From: Brachybacterium halotolerans
GTDB lineage: Bacteria; Actinomycetota; Actinomycetes; Actinomycetales; Dermabacteraceae
NCBI RefSeq assembly: GCF_016623465.1
Contig: NZ_JAEDAJ010000001.1
Coordinates: 751,963 to 815,962 of the forward strand
Length of the DNA: 64,000 nucleotides
Reading direction: 5' to 3'
Shown: positions 23,742 to 33,419 of the stretch, one piece after another
How positions within the stretch are numbered: the first letter of the stretch is position 1
Layout: every line of letters starts with the position of its first letter
Notes under the pieces: model-generated
Told to the model about the DNA's origin: nothing
What the model saw: the letters and a program-made list of their open reading frames with translations, nothing else
Databases searched by the model: none
Translations under genes and position numbers: made by a program

Positions 23742-25199
23742 ATGCGATCCCTGAACCGTCGAGAACTGCTGGGAGGCGGCATCGGACTCGCCGCCGCGAC
23801 CGCCGCCACGTTCGCCAGCACCGCTCCGGTGCTCGCGGAGGGCTCCGCGAAGGGCCTGGGCCCGAAGAACTGGAAGGCGCTGGACGAGGAGCTGCGCGGC
23901 AGCGTGCTGCTGCCCGACGACCACGATTACGCCGCGGACAAGAAGCTGTTCAACCCCGCCTTCGACTCCCGCAGCCCGACCGCGGTGATCCGGCCGCGCT
24001 CCCGCGCCGACGTCGAGCGCGTCATGGAGTTCGCCCGGGTCCACGGCCTGAAGGTCTCCGCGCGCGGCGGCGGGCACTCGTACGTCGGCGCGTCCGCGAC
24101 CGACAGCACCGTGACCCTCGACATGCGCGACTACCACGGCCTCTCCTACTCTGCGAGCACGAAGCACGTGACCGTCCAGGCGGGCGCGGACCTGTACTCG
24201 GTGCACGAGGCGCTCTCCGCGCACGACCGCATGATCCCGACGGGCACCTGCCCGACGGTGGGCGTCGTGGGGCTCGCGCTCGGCGGCGGCATCGGGGTCG
24301 ACACCCGCAGGTACGGGACGACGAGCGACTCGCTGGTCTCCGCCCACGTGGTGCTGCCCGACGGGAGGACGGTCGTCGCCTCCGCTGACTCCCGTCCGGA
24401 CCTGTTCTGGGCGCTGCGCGGCGGCGGAGGCGGACTGAACGGCGTGGTCACCGACCTCACCTTCGCGACGCATCCCATCCATGCACAGGCCAGCTTCGCC
24501 CTGGTCTTCCCCGCCTCGGCCGCGACGAAGGTCATCACCGGATGGGCGTCGTGGCTGAAGTCCTCCGGCGGCAGCCGCTGGGCGAGCGTGAAGATCAGCA
24601 CCGACGGGCACGGCACGATGAAGGTGAACGTCATCGGCGTCGCCTATGCCGATGACGCCCGCGACGCCGTGAACTCGCTCGCGAAGGCCACCGGCACGCG
24701 TCCCGACAGCGCGACGTACAAATCCCGCTCCCACATGGACCTCGTCGACTACCTGGGCGGCGGGAGCACCTCGGACCGCGAGATCTTCGCTGCCGGCACC
24801 GACGTGCTGCGCAGCGTCGGCTCGAGCACGGCCGAGGCGATCGTCGCGGCCGTGAAGAAGCGCTCGACGTCCGGGCAGAAGACCGCGGCGATCCTCGATC
24901 CCCTCGACGGCGCCGTCCACGACGTGAAGCGCTCCGGCACCGCGTTCCCGTGGCGCTCGCAGACCGCTTCGCTGCAGTGGTACGCGAGCCTGACCTCCAC
25001 CTCGGGCCTGACGTCCGCGAGGTCGTGGGTCGAGGCCTCGCACAAGGGCGTCGCCTCAGCCAGCAGCGGCGGATACGTCAACTACCTCGAACCCGGCGAC
25101 ACCGCGAAGCGCTGCTTCGCCGACAACGCCGCGAAGCTCGCGCAGATCCGCTCGCACTACGACCCCAGCCACCGGATCACCTGCGGGCTCGAGGTGTGA
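23742..25199 (+). CDS. Secreted FAD-linked oxidase, berberine-bridge-enzyme type, probable Tat substrate
   Basis: A 485-residue protein with a twin-arginine signal (NRRELLGGGIGLAAATAATF, cleaved near residue 30), then a PCMH-type FAD-binding domain and a C-terminal BBE segment (YVNYLEPGD). ARGGGHSYVG holds the His normally linked to FAD, and TGTCPTVGVVG holds the Cys that provides the second covalent bond in bicovalent flavoproteins. Relatives oxidise oligosaccharides or alkaloid-like alcohols. ATG 23742 has a weak GAGAGG site. The substrate is unknown; adjacent genes do not help. Confidence 0.85.
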   Translation: MRSLNRRELLGGGIGLAAATAATFASTAPVLAEGSAKGLGPKNWKALDEELRGSVLLPDDHDYAADKKLFNPAFDSRSPTAVIRPRSRADVERVMEFARVHGLKVSARGGGHSYVGASATDSTVTLDMRDYHGLSYSASTKHVTVQAGADLYSVHEALSAHDRMIPTGTCPTVGVVGLALGGGIGVDTRRYGTTSDSLVSAHVVLPDGRTVVASADSRPDLFWALRGGGGGLNGVVTDLTFATHPIHAQASFALVFPASAATKVITGWASWLKSSGGSRWASVKISTDGHGTMKVNVIGVAYADDARDAVNSLAKATGTRPDSATYKSRSHMDLVDYLGGGSTSDREIFAAGTDVLRSVGSSTAEAIVAAVKKRSTSGQKTAAILDPLDGAVHDVKRSGTAFPWRSQTASLQWYASLTSTSGLTSARSWVEASHKGVASASSGGYVNYLEPGDTAKRCFADNAAKLAQIRSHYDPSHRITCGLEV

Positions 25200-25208
25200 G
25201 CTCGGGGG

Positions 25209-28200
25209 CTACGGCCGCCCCGCCGACGGGGTGTCCGACGGCGGGGTGTCCGCCGGCGGGGCGTCCGTCGAGGTGGGGTCCGACGGCTCGCCCTCCGCGA
25301 GGAGCATGTGCTCGAGGGCCCGGCGCGAGGGGTGGCGGCGCACCTCGTCGGTCCTGCCCGCGGAGACGTAGAAGAACACGGTGCGGATCCGCGACAGCGG
25401 CAGGCCCGTGCGCTCGTGCCAGGCCAGGCGGTACACCGACAGCTGCAGGGCGCGGGCGCGCCGACGGGCGCCGGTGGGCGGCGCCCCGGTCTTCCAGTCC
25501 AGGATGACCACGCCGTCCTCGGACTCCGGATCGGGGAACACGGCGTCGATGACGCCGCGGATCGCGAGCGGTCCGATGCGCGTGGTCACGGGCTCTTCCA
25601 CGGCGAGAGGCACCTGCTGGGCGTAGGGCGAGCGCTCGAAGGACTCGCGCATGCGGGCCAGCGCCTCGGCGTCCGAGAGGTCCCCGTCGGCCATGCCCGC
25701 GGGGTCCGCGTCGGGCGCATCCGTGAGCGGAGAGTCCTCGAGGTCGGCGAGCTCGGTGAGGTCCTCGAGGTCCAGGAGCGCACCGCCCTCGAGGCGCTGC
25801 TCGAGCCATGCATGGAAGGCGGTGCCACGGCGGGCCGAGCGCGAGGGCCGTCGCGGCAGCGGCCGCAGCATCGCCCGGGCCGCCGCCTGCGGGTCCTGGG
25901 CGCGGGCGACGATCTGGGAGGCCGAGAGCCGTGCGGGCGAGCGCACCGTGAGCTGAGCGCGGCGCTCCGCGAGATCCGCGAGGACCCGGCGGGTCTGCTC
26001 GGCCAGCGCGGCGTCCTCGGGGAGATCCGGCAGTCGCCCCTCGGCAGCGGCGCGCACGAGCGCCTCGGCATCGGCGCGACGGTGCTCCGCCTCCCCCGGC
26101 GCCGGCGGCCAGGAGGCCTCGAACAGCCGCGCGTCCAGCGGGTTCGTCTCGGGGACCTCCTCGATCTCCTGGAAGCGCTCGGGCACCAGGGGCAGCGCCT
26201 CGCGCAGGTAGCGCGAGCGCGGCCGGGGCCTGGCCGCGCCGGTGCGCCACGCGCACGAGCTGAGCAGCAGGTCCTCCCGCGCCCGGGTGACCGCGACGTA
26301 CATCAGCCGCCGGTCCTCGCGCAGGGACTCCTCGCCCTGGGCGAAGCGGAACTCCTGGACCAGGGACTCGGCGTCGACCTGGGTGTCGGCGCTCGCCCAG
26401 TCGAGCTGCGGCAGGATGTCGGCGTCCCCGCGCAGGGAGCTGGGGATCGAGGCATCGGCGAGCTTCCCGATCCATCCGGAGTCCGCCACGCGCACGGTGC
26501 CGTCCTCCGTGGTCTTCGCGCGGCGCAGGTCGTAGGACGGGACGGAGCCCTCGCTGAGCCCGGCGACCGCGACCAGGTCCCATTCGAGGCCCTTGGCGGA
26601 GTGCATGGTGACCACCGTGACCGCATCGGGGTCGGGGTCGGCCTGGCCCGCTCCCATGGCGAGCCCCGCCTCCTGGTCCTCGCTGATCTCGAGCAGGGCG
26701 AGGAAGGGGCCCAGGCCCGGACGCTGGGCGGTGCGCTCGAAGGCCGCCGCGTGCTCGCGCAGCGCCGGGAGCCCGCCGAGGGGCGGGTCGGCAGGCGACT
26801 GAGAGAGCAGGGTGAGGTCGAGGCCCAGCGCGCGCACGGCCTCCTGGATGAGGTCGGGCAGAGGCAGCGCCAGACGCCGCCGCAGGGCGCGCAGGATCCC
26901 CTGCAGGTCGCGCAGGCGCTCACGGGCGGTGGGGCTGAGGGAGCGTCCGTCCGGGTCGGTCCAGTCCGGGGCGGGGAGATCGTCGACCGCGTCGATGAGG
27001 GTCATCTCGTCGGCTCCGTCGGCCCCGCCGACGCCCGTCGCCCCGGTACCCGCCGCGCTGCCGCCCGCCGCACTGCCGCTCCCCTCGGCGCCTGCGCCGA
27101 CGGTGGATCCTGCGACCGCTGCGGCGCGACGACGCCGTGCCGCGAGCTGCTCGCGCCAGCGGCCGAGGACGGACATGTCGCGCGCGCCGAGGCGGAAGCG
27201 GGGCCCGGCGAGCAGACGCATGAGCCAGTCGCCGCGCCCGGGGTCGTGGACGCATTCGAGGAGGGCGCGCACGTCGGCCACCTCGGGCCGGTCCAGGAGT
27301 CCGCCCAGGCCCATGACCTGCACGGGGAGTCCGGTTTCTTCGAGAGCCTCGACGATCGGAGCGATCTGCTTGCGCGCGCGCACGAGCACGGCGGCGCTCG
27401 GCAGCGGCTCCGATCCTGCCTCGCCCGCCGTCCCGGACGGGTGAGACGTCGCATCCGCGGCACCGCCGGCCCGTCCGCGCCGCTCGAGGATCCAGCGGGC
27501 GATCGCCCGCGCCTCGGAGCGCTCGTCGGCGGCCTCGTGGACGTGCACCGTCCCTTCGCCGGCGCCCGGGCGCACCTGCAGCTCGGGGATGGCGATGGCC
27601 GTCGAGGCGCTGCGCAGCGGGGCGGCGATGCGGTTGGCGACGTCAAGGACGGCGCGGTCGTTCCGCCAGGAGGTCGACAGGGTGCGCTGCAGCACCGGTG
27701 CGGCGGGGGCGTCCGGTGAGTCAGGGGTCGCGAAGGCCCTCGCGAAGCCGTCGAGGGAGGCGGCCGACGCGCCGCGCCATCCGTAGATCGCCTGCTGGGG
27801 GTCGCCGACGGCGCACGCGGCATGGCCGGGGCCGAAGAGGTCCGCGAGCATGCGCAGCTGGGCGACCGAGGTGTCCTGGAACTCGTCGAGCAGCACCACG
27901 GGGTGCAGCTCGCGGGCCAGACGGCCGGCCTCGGGCACCTCGCGGGCGATGCGCGCGGCCAGGTGCACCTGGTCGGAGAACTCCAGGGCGCTGCGCTCGG
28001 TGCGGATCGCGGCGAAGCGTTCGAGCAGCGGGATCAGCTCGAGCCGCTGCTCGCACGCGGAGATGACGGCGGCGACGTCCTTGGGTGTCGTGCGTCGGCG
28101 TCCGCTGACCTGGAGGGGGATCTGGCCGAGGTGGTCGCGGATCGCGCGCAGCTCGGCGGCGAGCTTCTCGGGTCCGACGAGGTGGTCCGCGAGCGAGGAC

Positions 28201-28751
28201 GTGAGCGAGACGAGGGCCGCGGTGAGCGAGGCGGGCGAGGCATCGAGGTCCAGGGAGTCGTCCGTCGCCTCGACGAGCTCATGGGCGAGCTGCCAGGCGG
28301 CCGAGGGCGACATCATGGAGAACTCGGGGTCCAGCCCCACGCGCAGCGCGTGCTCGCGCACGAGGTCGAGGGCGAAGCCGTTGTAGGTGTGGACCTGGAC
28401 CTCCTGGCCCAGCAGGTCGTCCCCCGCCCGCTCGAGGCCGCGCGGGACGGGCAGTCCTTCGGCGCGCAGCGCGGTCGCGAGGGTTCCGAGGCGCCCGGTG
28501 ATGCGCTCGGCCAGCTCGTGGGCGGCCTTGCGCGTGAAGGTCAGCCCCAGCACCTGCCGGGGTTCGACCAGGCCGTTCGCGATCAGCCAGACCACCCGCG
28601 AGGCCATCGTCTCGGTCTTGCCGCTCCCCGCCCCGGCGACGACGAGCATCGGGGCGAGAGGCGCTTCGATGACGGCGATCTGCTCGTCGGTGGGCGCGGG
28701 CCGGTCCATGAGGGCGGCGAGGCGAGCCGCGCTCAGACGGGTCGTGTTCAC
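25209..28751 (-). CDS. adnB: AdnB, motor and nuclease subunit of the AdnAB helicase-nuclease
   Basis: A 1180-residue protein with an active UvrD/PcrA-type motor: Q-motif TDEQ, Walker A AGAGSGKT (39-46), LLDEFQDTS, GDPQQAIYGWRGAS, VTMHSAKGLEWDLVAV and VAVTRAREDLLL. The C-terminal RecB-like nuclease carries VILDWKTG near residue 1080. AdnAB resects double-strand breaks in actinobacteria in place of RecBCD/AddAB. Ala/Gly-rich linkers interrupt the 2A-2B region (about residues 550-585) and the C-terminus is Pro/Asp-rich. The GTG start at 28751 overlaps the adnA stop by 4 bp (GTGA), so synthesis of the two subunits is coupled. Confidence 0.92.
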   Translation of the reverse strand: MNTTRLSAARLAALMDRPAPTDEQIAVIEAPLAPMLVVAGAGSGKTETMASRVVWLIANGLVEPRQVLGLTFTRKAAHELAERITGRLGTLATALRAEGLPVPRGLERAGDDLLGQEVQVHTYNGFALDLVREHALRVGLDPEFSMMSPSAAWQLAHELVEATDDSLDLDASPASLTAALVSLTSSLADHLVGPEKLAAELRAIRDHLGQIPLQVSGRRRTTPKDVAAVISACEQRLELIPLLERFAAIRTERSALEFSDQVHLAARIAREVPEAGRLARELHPVVLLDEFQDTSVAQLRMLADLFGPGHAACAVGDPQQAIYGWRGASAASLDGFARAFATPDSPDAPAAPVLQRTLSTSWRNDRAVLDVANRIAAPLRSASTAIAIPELQVRPGAGEGTVHVHEAADERSEARAIARWILERRGRAGGAADATSHPSGTAGEAGSEPLPSAAVLVRARKQIAPIVEALEETGLPVQVMGLGGLLDRPEVADVRALLECVHDPGRGDWLMRLLAGPRFRLGARDMSVLGRWREQLAARRRRAAAVAGSTVGAGAEGSGSAAGGSAAGTGATGVGGADGADEMTLIDAVDDLPAPDWTDPDGRSLSPTARERLRDLQGILRALRRRLALPLPDLIQEAVRALGLDLTLLSQSPADPPLGGLPALREHAAAFERTAQRPGLGPFLALLEISEDQEAGLAMGAGQADPDPDAVTVVTMHSAKGLEWDLVAVAGLSEGSVPSYDLRRAKTTEDGTVRVADSGWIGKLADASIPSSLRGDADILPQLDWASADTQVDAESLVQEFRFAQGEESLREDRRLMYVAVTRAREDLLLSSCAWRTGAARPRPRSRYLREALPLVPERFQEIEEVPETNPLDARLFEASWPPAPGEAEHRRADAEALVRAAAEGRLPDLPEDAALAEQTRRVLADLAERRAQLTVRSPARLSASQIVARAQDPQAAARAMLRPLPRRPSRSARRGTAFHAWLEQRLEGGALLDLEDLTELADLEDSPLTDAPDADPAGMADGDLSDAEALARMRESFERSPYAQQVPLAVEEPVTTRIGPLAIRGVIDAVFPDPESEDGVVILDWKTGAPPTGARRRARALQLSVYRLAWHERTGLPLSRIRTVFFYVSAGRTDEVRRHPSRRALEHMLLAEGEPSDPTSTDAPPADTPPSDTPSAGRP

Positions 28752-31700
28752 AGCTCGGCCCCCTCGGCCCACAGCGGGCAGATGCGGCGCACCGCGCAGG
28801 TGTCGCAGTGGGCGTTGCGGCGGGCGGTGACGCGCGCGCCCGAGACCTCGCGGGCGGTGTCCTCGACGACGGCCTCGAACCAGTGCGGGTCCTCGGCCGT
28901 GCCGAGCGCGCTCTGGGTGCGCAGCACGGGTTTCGCGGTCCCGGTGCCGACGTAGACGAGCTGGGCCCCGGCCAGGCGCTCCGGGGCGTCCGAACCGAGG
29001 GCCTCGGCGAGGGCACCGGAGGCGACGGCGCTCTGGTAGGCGCCCAATTGCAGGTCCTCCTCGACGTCGGCCGCCTTCTTCGCCGCGCGGCCCGTCTTGA
29101 GGTCGACGATCCTCAGCGAGCCGATGTCCTTCCGGGCGGGGCTCTGTCCGGCGCCGGCCGGTTCGGCTCCCTCCTCGGCGCTCTCCTGGGCGCCCGCCTC
29201 AGCGCTCGCCCGCGTCTCGCCCTCGATGCGGTCGATCGCGCCGCGCAGCACGACGTCGCCGAGGGTGACCTCGAAGGGCGCCTCGATCGCGGCCGCGGGC
29301 GGCGCGGTGCGCAGGTAGTCCTCGAGCAGGCGCACGGAGTCCTCGGCGCGGCGCAGGGTGCGCCTGCCGGACCACGTGTCCTCGAGCTGCAGGGGTCGCA
29401 GCAGCATGTGCAGGCGCACCACCACGTCCTCGACGCGGTCGGGGGCCACGCCGGCGGGGCTCTCCTGGGCGAGGCGATGCACGGCGGTGCCCACGAGCTG
29501 TGCGGGCCCGGAGGGCTTCGAGCCGCCCGAGCGCTCGAGGAGCCAGGCCAGCGGGCACGCGTGGGCGCGCTCGAGGGCCGACGGGCTGAGCCGCACCTGC
29601 GCGCCGCTCTGCCGCACGGGCTCATCGACGCTGGGATCCTGGTGGTACCAGGTCGTCGGGTCGGTGCCCGGCACGCCCTCCGCACGCAGGCTCTCCAGGA
29701 GCACAGCTGCCTGCGCGCTCGTCCCGCTCCCCTGGGTCTCCTCCGCGTCCAGCAGGCGACGGCGCAGGGCGGCGACCAGGCGGCGCGCGTCGGGCGCCGG
29801 TCCCGGGTCCTCGGTGAGGACGGCGGGGTCGAGCCAGCCCTCGCCGGCGCGGGACTGCAGAAGCGGGACCAGGGCCGACGGCGCGACCTCCCCGCCGTCC
29901 ACCGCGGTGACGAGGACGCGCTCGCGCGCCCGGGTGAGGGCGCTGAGGGCGAGGCGGACCTCGTCGGCCACGACGCTCTCGCGCTGGACGGCGCGCAGGG
30001 CCGCGGGTTCGAGCGGCAGCTCCTCGCCGTCAGGCCTCGAGCCGAGCAGGCTCAGCTCAGCGGCGCCGAACAGCGTCGAGCGCAGGCGGACATTGGGCCA
30101 GGTGCCCTCCTGGACGCGCGCGAGCACGACCGTGTCGCGCTCGGCGCCCGCGAGCTGCGCGGGGGTGAGCACGGCGACGCGCCCGGCGGCCTCGGCGCAC
30201 GGCGCGAGGGTGTCCTCGGCGACGGCTTGAGTGCGGATCTGGTCGATGAAGACGAGCGCGTCGGCCTGGCCGCGACGCTCGGTGAAGCGGTCGACGGCGG
30301 CGAACAGGGCGCCGACCGCGTCGAGGCGGTGGGAGGTGAGACGGGCGCGGGCGCCGTCGACGTCCTCCGCGTCCTCACTGAGCGCCGCGCGCTGCCAGCC
30401 CTCGGCCAGGTGCGCGGCCTCCCAGGCGGCCCAGAGGGCGTCGGCCGCGGCGGGAGCGGGTCCGAGCTCGCGCACGGCGCGGATCATGCGGCGCATGCGC
30501 AGCACGGGGGTCGCGGTGCGGCCGCCGTCCTCGAGGCCCGCGGGGGCCTGCTCCGCCACGAGCGCTCGGGCGAGCAGGTCGCTCGAGCCCACGGGCGCCG
30601 CGGGGCCCTCACGCGCTTCGGGGGCCGGTGCTGAGGACTCGGCCGACGCGGCGGTCTCGGCCGACGCGGCAGTTTCGGTCGGCGCGGCGGTCTCGGTCGG
30701 CGCGGCGCGGCGGGCGTCGAGCAGTGCGCGGCGGATCCTGCGCAGGCGCAGGTCATCGGCGTCCCCGTAGGGTCCGCGCAGCAGCTGCGCGGCCTCGGCC
30801 GCCGTCAGCGCGGGAGCGAGGTCCTCCCCTGCGGGATCCGTCGCGGGACGGGCACCGGATGCGGACGCAGGCCCGAGCGCCGGGCCGCTCACCGCGAGCT
30901 CGACGATGCGCAGCAGGTCGGTGACCACGGGCTCCTCCCGCAGGGCGGGCAGGCGCTGCGGGGTGGTGACGGCGAGCCCATGGCGGGCGAGCATGTCGGC
31001 GACCTCGCGCACGATCCCGCCCGAGCGGCAGATCACGGCCATCTCGTCGTAGGGGACGTCCCCGCGATGGTGCAGATCGCGCAGGGCGCCCGCGATCGCG
31101 CGTCCCTCCTCCTCGGGGTCCGAGGCGGTGAGCACGGAGAGCCCTGCGGGGACGGCGCGCTCCGACGGGCCCGAGGACGGCTCCCCAGCGGGCCGTCGCA
31201 CCTCGGCGGGTGCGCCGGCCAGCGGGAGCCGTCCGCGCAGGGCGTCGAGGGCGGCGCGGGGAGCCGCCGAGCGGTGGGCGGAGGTGAGCAGGACGGTGCG
31301 GGCGGAGCGCGGGAGGCCTGCCTCGATGCGCGCCGCGGCGTCGGCCACCGCTCCGCGGAAGGAGTCGACCATCACGTCGGGGCAGGTGGTCACGAGCACC
31401 CGGGAGCCGGCCCGGGCCAGCGCGAGGACGAGGGAGACGCCGGCGACGGTGAGGTCCTGGGCGTCGTCGACGATCACGGCGGCTGGCAGGAGGCGCGGAT
31501 CGAGCCGCTCGACGAGTCGGGCGGCGCGGCGCACGAGCGCGCCGGAGTCCAGGCGGGGCCCGGCGTCGAGCGCGGCCTGGGACTGCAGGTCGAGCACGTC
31601 GAGGTATTCGCGGAGGATGTCGGCGGCGTCGAGCCAGGCGGCGCGGCCCCGATGGTGGCCCAGCCGGCGCAGCGCCGCGGGGCCGATGCCGAGCTCCTGG

Positions 31701-32380
31701 GCGCGGGTGATGAGGTCGCGCAGCTCCGTGCGGAAGCCCGCGAGGGTGCGGGTGGCGGCGTCCACGTCGAGCGACCAGTCGGCGCGGTCGAGGACGAGGT
31801 CGCCCAGCAGCGCGTCCTGCTCCGCGCCGGTGACCAGCGTCGGCTCCCCCCGGCCGTCCTCGAGCGCGGCGGCGCGCACCAGGGCGAACCCGAAGGCGGG
31901 AGGGGTCGCGACGCGCACCGCGGGGCCGCGCGCATCCGAGGCGCCGCCCGCCAGGGCGACCGCGTCGCGCAGCGGATCGGCCGCCGCACGACGGGGTGAG
32001 AGCAGGAGGATCTCCCGGTGCTGGTCCCAGTCGCGCCCGTCGGCCGTGCCGCGGGCGTCCTCGTCGCCCGGCGCGTCCCGTTGTTCCTCGTCCTGTTCGC
32101 GATCCTCCTCGCGCGCTCCCCCGTGCGCCTCGGCGCCCGTGCGCGCGAGGGCGGCGGCGAGCGCGAGGGCCGTGCGTCCTGTGCCCGGTGCGCCGTGGAC
32201 GAGCACATCGCTCCCGCCGAGGAACGCGTCCAGCGCCTCGCGCTGCGTGGGATCCAGGTCCTGGGGGCGCAGCAGGGCGGGCAGGCGCCGGGGGTCCGGC
32301 GGCAGCACCCGCAGCTCGCCGATCCCTGGTCCCGCCTCCGTCTTCTGCACGTCGTCCAGTGGACCACAGCGGGCGGACAT
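28748..32380 (-). CDS. adnA: AdnA, subunit with degenerate motor and iron-sulfur nuclease
   Basis: A 1210-residue partner of AdnB. Its motor is degenerate: Walker A reads GAPGTGRT (63-70) with Arg69 in place of Lys, motif II reads VDDAQD near residue 303, and the motif III Gln is absent. A charged insertion rich in Glu/Asp (about 85-115) follows Walker A, and a hexapeptide repeat (PTETAA-type) lies near residue 565. The C-terminal RecB-like nuclease has IVDLKTG (about 1092) and cysteines arranged as HACP...HCDTCAVRRICPLW, a 4Fe-4S staple. The exact start is uncertain because no clear ribosome site precedes ATG 32380. Confidence 0.9.
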   Translation of the reverse strand: MSARCGPLDDVQKTEAGPGIGELRVLPPDPRRLPALLRPQDLDPTQREALDAFLGGSDVLVHGAPGTGRTALALAAALARTGAEAHGGAREEDREQDEEQRDAPGDEDARGTADGRDWDQHREILLLSPRRAAADPLRDAVALAGGASDARGPAVRVATPPAFGFALVRAAALEDGRGEPTLVTGAEQDALLGDLVLDRADWSLDVDAATRTLAGFRTELRDLITRAQELGIGPAALRRLGHHRGRAAWLDAADILREYLDVLDLQSQAALDAGPRLDSGALVRRAARLVERLDPRLLPAAVIVDDAQDLTVAGVSLVLALARAGSRVLVTTCPDVMVDSFRGAVADAAARIEAGLPRSARTVLLTSAHRSAAPRAALDALRGRLPLAGAPAEVRRPAGEPSSGPSERAVPAGLSVLTASDPEEEGRAIAGALRDLHHRGDVPYDEMAVICRSGGIVREVADMLARHGLAVTTPQRLPALREEPVVTDLLRIVELAVSGPALGPASASGARPATDPAGEDLAPALTAAEAAQLLRGPYGDADDLRLRRIRRALLDARRAAPTETAAPTETAASAETAASAESSAPAPEAREGPAAPVGSSDLLARALVAEQAPAGLEDGGRTATPVLRMRRMIRAVRELGPAPAAADALWAAWEAAHLAEGWQRAALSEDAEDVDGARARLTSHRLDAVGALFAAVDRFTERRGQADALVFIDQIRTQAVAEDTLAPCAEAAGRVAVLTPAQLAGAERDTVVLARVQEGTWPNVRLRSTLFGAAELSLLGSRPDGEELPLEPAALRAVQRESVVADEVRLALSALTRARERVLVTAVDGGEVAPSALVPLLQSRAGEGWLDPAVLTEDPGPAPDARRLVAALRRRLLDAEETQGSGTSAQAAVLLESLRAEGVPGTDPTTWYHQDPSVDEPVRQSGAQVRLSPSALERAHACPLAWLLERSGGSKPSGPAQLVGTAVHRLAQESPAGVAPDRVEDVVVRLHMLLRPLQLEDTWSGRRTLRRAEDSVRLLEDYLRTAPPAAAIEAPFEVTLGDVVLRGAIDRIEGETRASAEAGAQESAEEGAEPAGAGQSPARKDIGSLRIVDLKTGRAAKKAADVEEDLQLGAYQSAVASGALAEALGSDAPERLAGAQLVYVGTGTAKPVLRTQSALGTAEDPHWFEAVVEDTAREVSGARVTARRNAHCDTCAVRRICPLWAEGAEL
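30638..30709. repeat. 18-bp tandem repeat inside adnA (4 copies)
   Basis: Four 18-bp units of the type CTCGGCCGACGCGGCGGT run in frame and encode the hexapeptide repeats of the AdnA linker. Copies 1-2 and 3-4 differ slightly, consistent with stepwise duplication. Length variation between strains is likely. Confidence 0.8.
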
Positions 32381-32444
32381 CCGAGGCCACGGACGAGGCC
32401 CGCGGGCGCGGGACGACGCGCGATCCCGGCAAGCCCGGCTTACC

Positions 32445-32466
32445 GGACAAATGCCCTAGAATGTCC
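32445..32466 (+). promoter_or_regulatory. Promoter/operator of the TetR gene
   Basis: GGACA (32445-32449) and TGTCC (32462-32466) form an inverted repeat with a 12-bp spacer that overlaps a TAGAAT -10-like hexamer (32457-32462). It lies between divergent adnA and the TetR gene and suits repression of the regulator by itself, perhaps also of adnA. Confidence 0.5.
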
Positions 32467-32546
32467 CGTGCAGGTCGTGCGCGAGGGGTCGCGACCGCGC
32501 ATCGACATGAGGGCCGAGGGTCGTCCTCTGCCGGGAGGAGCCACAG

Positions 32547-33266
32547 ATGGCACGGTCCACGCAGCGGATGCCGAAGTCGGAGCGCCGTGCGCTGGTCCTC
32601 GCCACAGCCACCGACGCCTTCGTCGCGCACGGCTTCCGCAGCACCTCCATGGAGGACATCGCGCGCGCCGTGGGCGTCACCAAGCCCGTCCTGTACCAGC
32701 ACTTCGACTCGAAGGAAGCGCTGTATCTCATGGTCGTCGAGGGCGTGGGCGCCCGCGTTCTCGCCGCCGCCCGCTCGCTGCCGCCGCTGACCGGGGACAC
32801 CCAGGAGCGCGCGCGAGGAGCGATCCGTCGCGTGCAGCGTCTGGCCGACGACCATCTGGGCGTGCGCCTGCTGCTGAGCGAGGAGTCCGTGTCCCGGCCG
32901 GTGAGCGCCCTGGTCTCGGTCTTCCGCACCCAGCTCGCGCGCACCCTCGCCCAGGCCCTCGTGCACCGCCCCGTCCTGCCCGACCGCACGGCCGTCCTGC
33001 TGGGCCGCTGCCTGATCGCCCTCGCGGCGGGCGACGTGCTGCGCCCCGAAGGGACGGGGGCCGATGGCCCGGAGTGGACCGACCCGGAGGGGGCCGACCC
33101 GGCGGCGACTGCCGCGGACGGGACTGCCGCGGCAGGAGCCGGACCGCCCGGTCCGGCGGGCCCGTCGGCTGCGGAGCTCGACCTGCTCTCGCGGTTCGTG
33201 GCCTCGGGCATCGCCGGTCTCGAGGAGGACTCTCCGGCGGCCGACGGGGCGCACGAGCTGGTCTGA
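32547..33266 (+). CDS. TetR-family transcriptional regulator
   Basis: A 239-residue regulator. The N-terminal helix-turn-helix is typical (FRSTSMEDIARAVGVTKPVL, then YQHFDSKEALY, about residues 31-63). The C-terminal ligand domain contains a disordered Asp/Gly/Ala/Pro-rich insertion (about 170-215). GGGAGGAG precedes ATG 32547. It is followed by DUF3107 and a DEAD-box helicase, an order I recall from M. tuberculosis Rv3208-Rv3208A-Rv3211. Its ligand is unknown. Confidence 0.88.
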   Translation: MARSTQRMPKSERRALVLATATDAFVAHGFRSTSMEDIARAVGVTKPVLYQHFDSKEALYLMVVEGVGARVLAAARSLPPLTGDTQERARGAIRRVQRLADDHLGVRLLLSEESVSRPVSALVSVFRTQLARTLAQALVHRPVLPDRTAVLLGRCLIALAAGDVLRPEGTGADGPEWTDPEGADPAATAADGTAAAGAGPPGPAGPSAAELDLLSRFVASGIAGLEEDSPAADGAHELV

Positions 33267-33419
33267 GACCACGTGGCGGACGCCGCCCCCTCCCTCCGTG
33301 ATTCCGCCGACGGCGGATTCACCCCAGAGCGCACCGCACAGGGCCCCGGGACCCGCCCGTGGCGAGGCATCCGGCGATAGACTCCCGGATCGACCGCACG
33401 CACGAGGGAAGGACCTCAC

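Noticed and set aside
32381..32450. TTG 32450 as a leaderless start for adnA
   Set aside because: CATTCT lies 7 nt before it on the minus strand, but it is out of frame with adnA.
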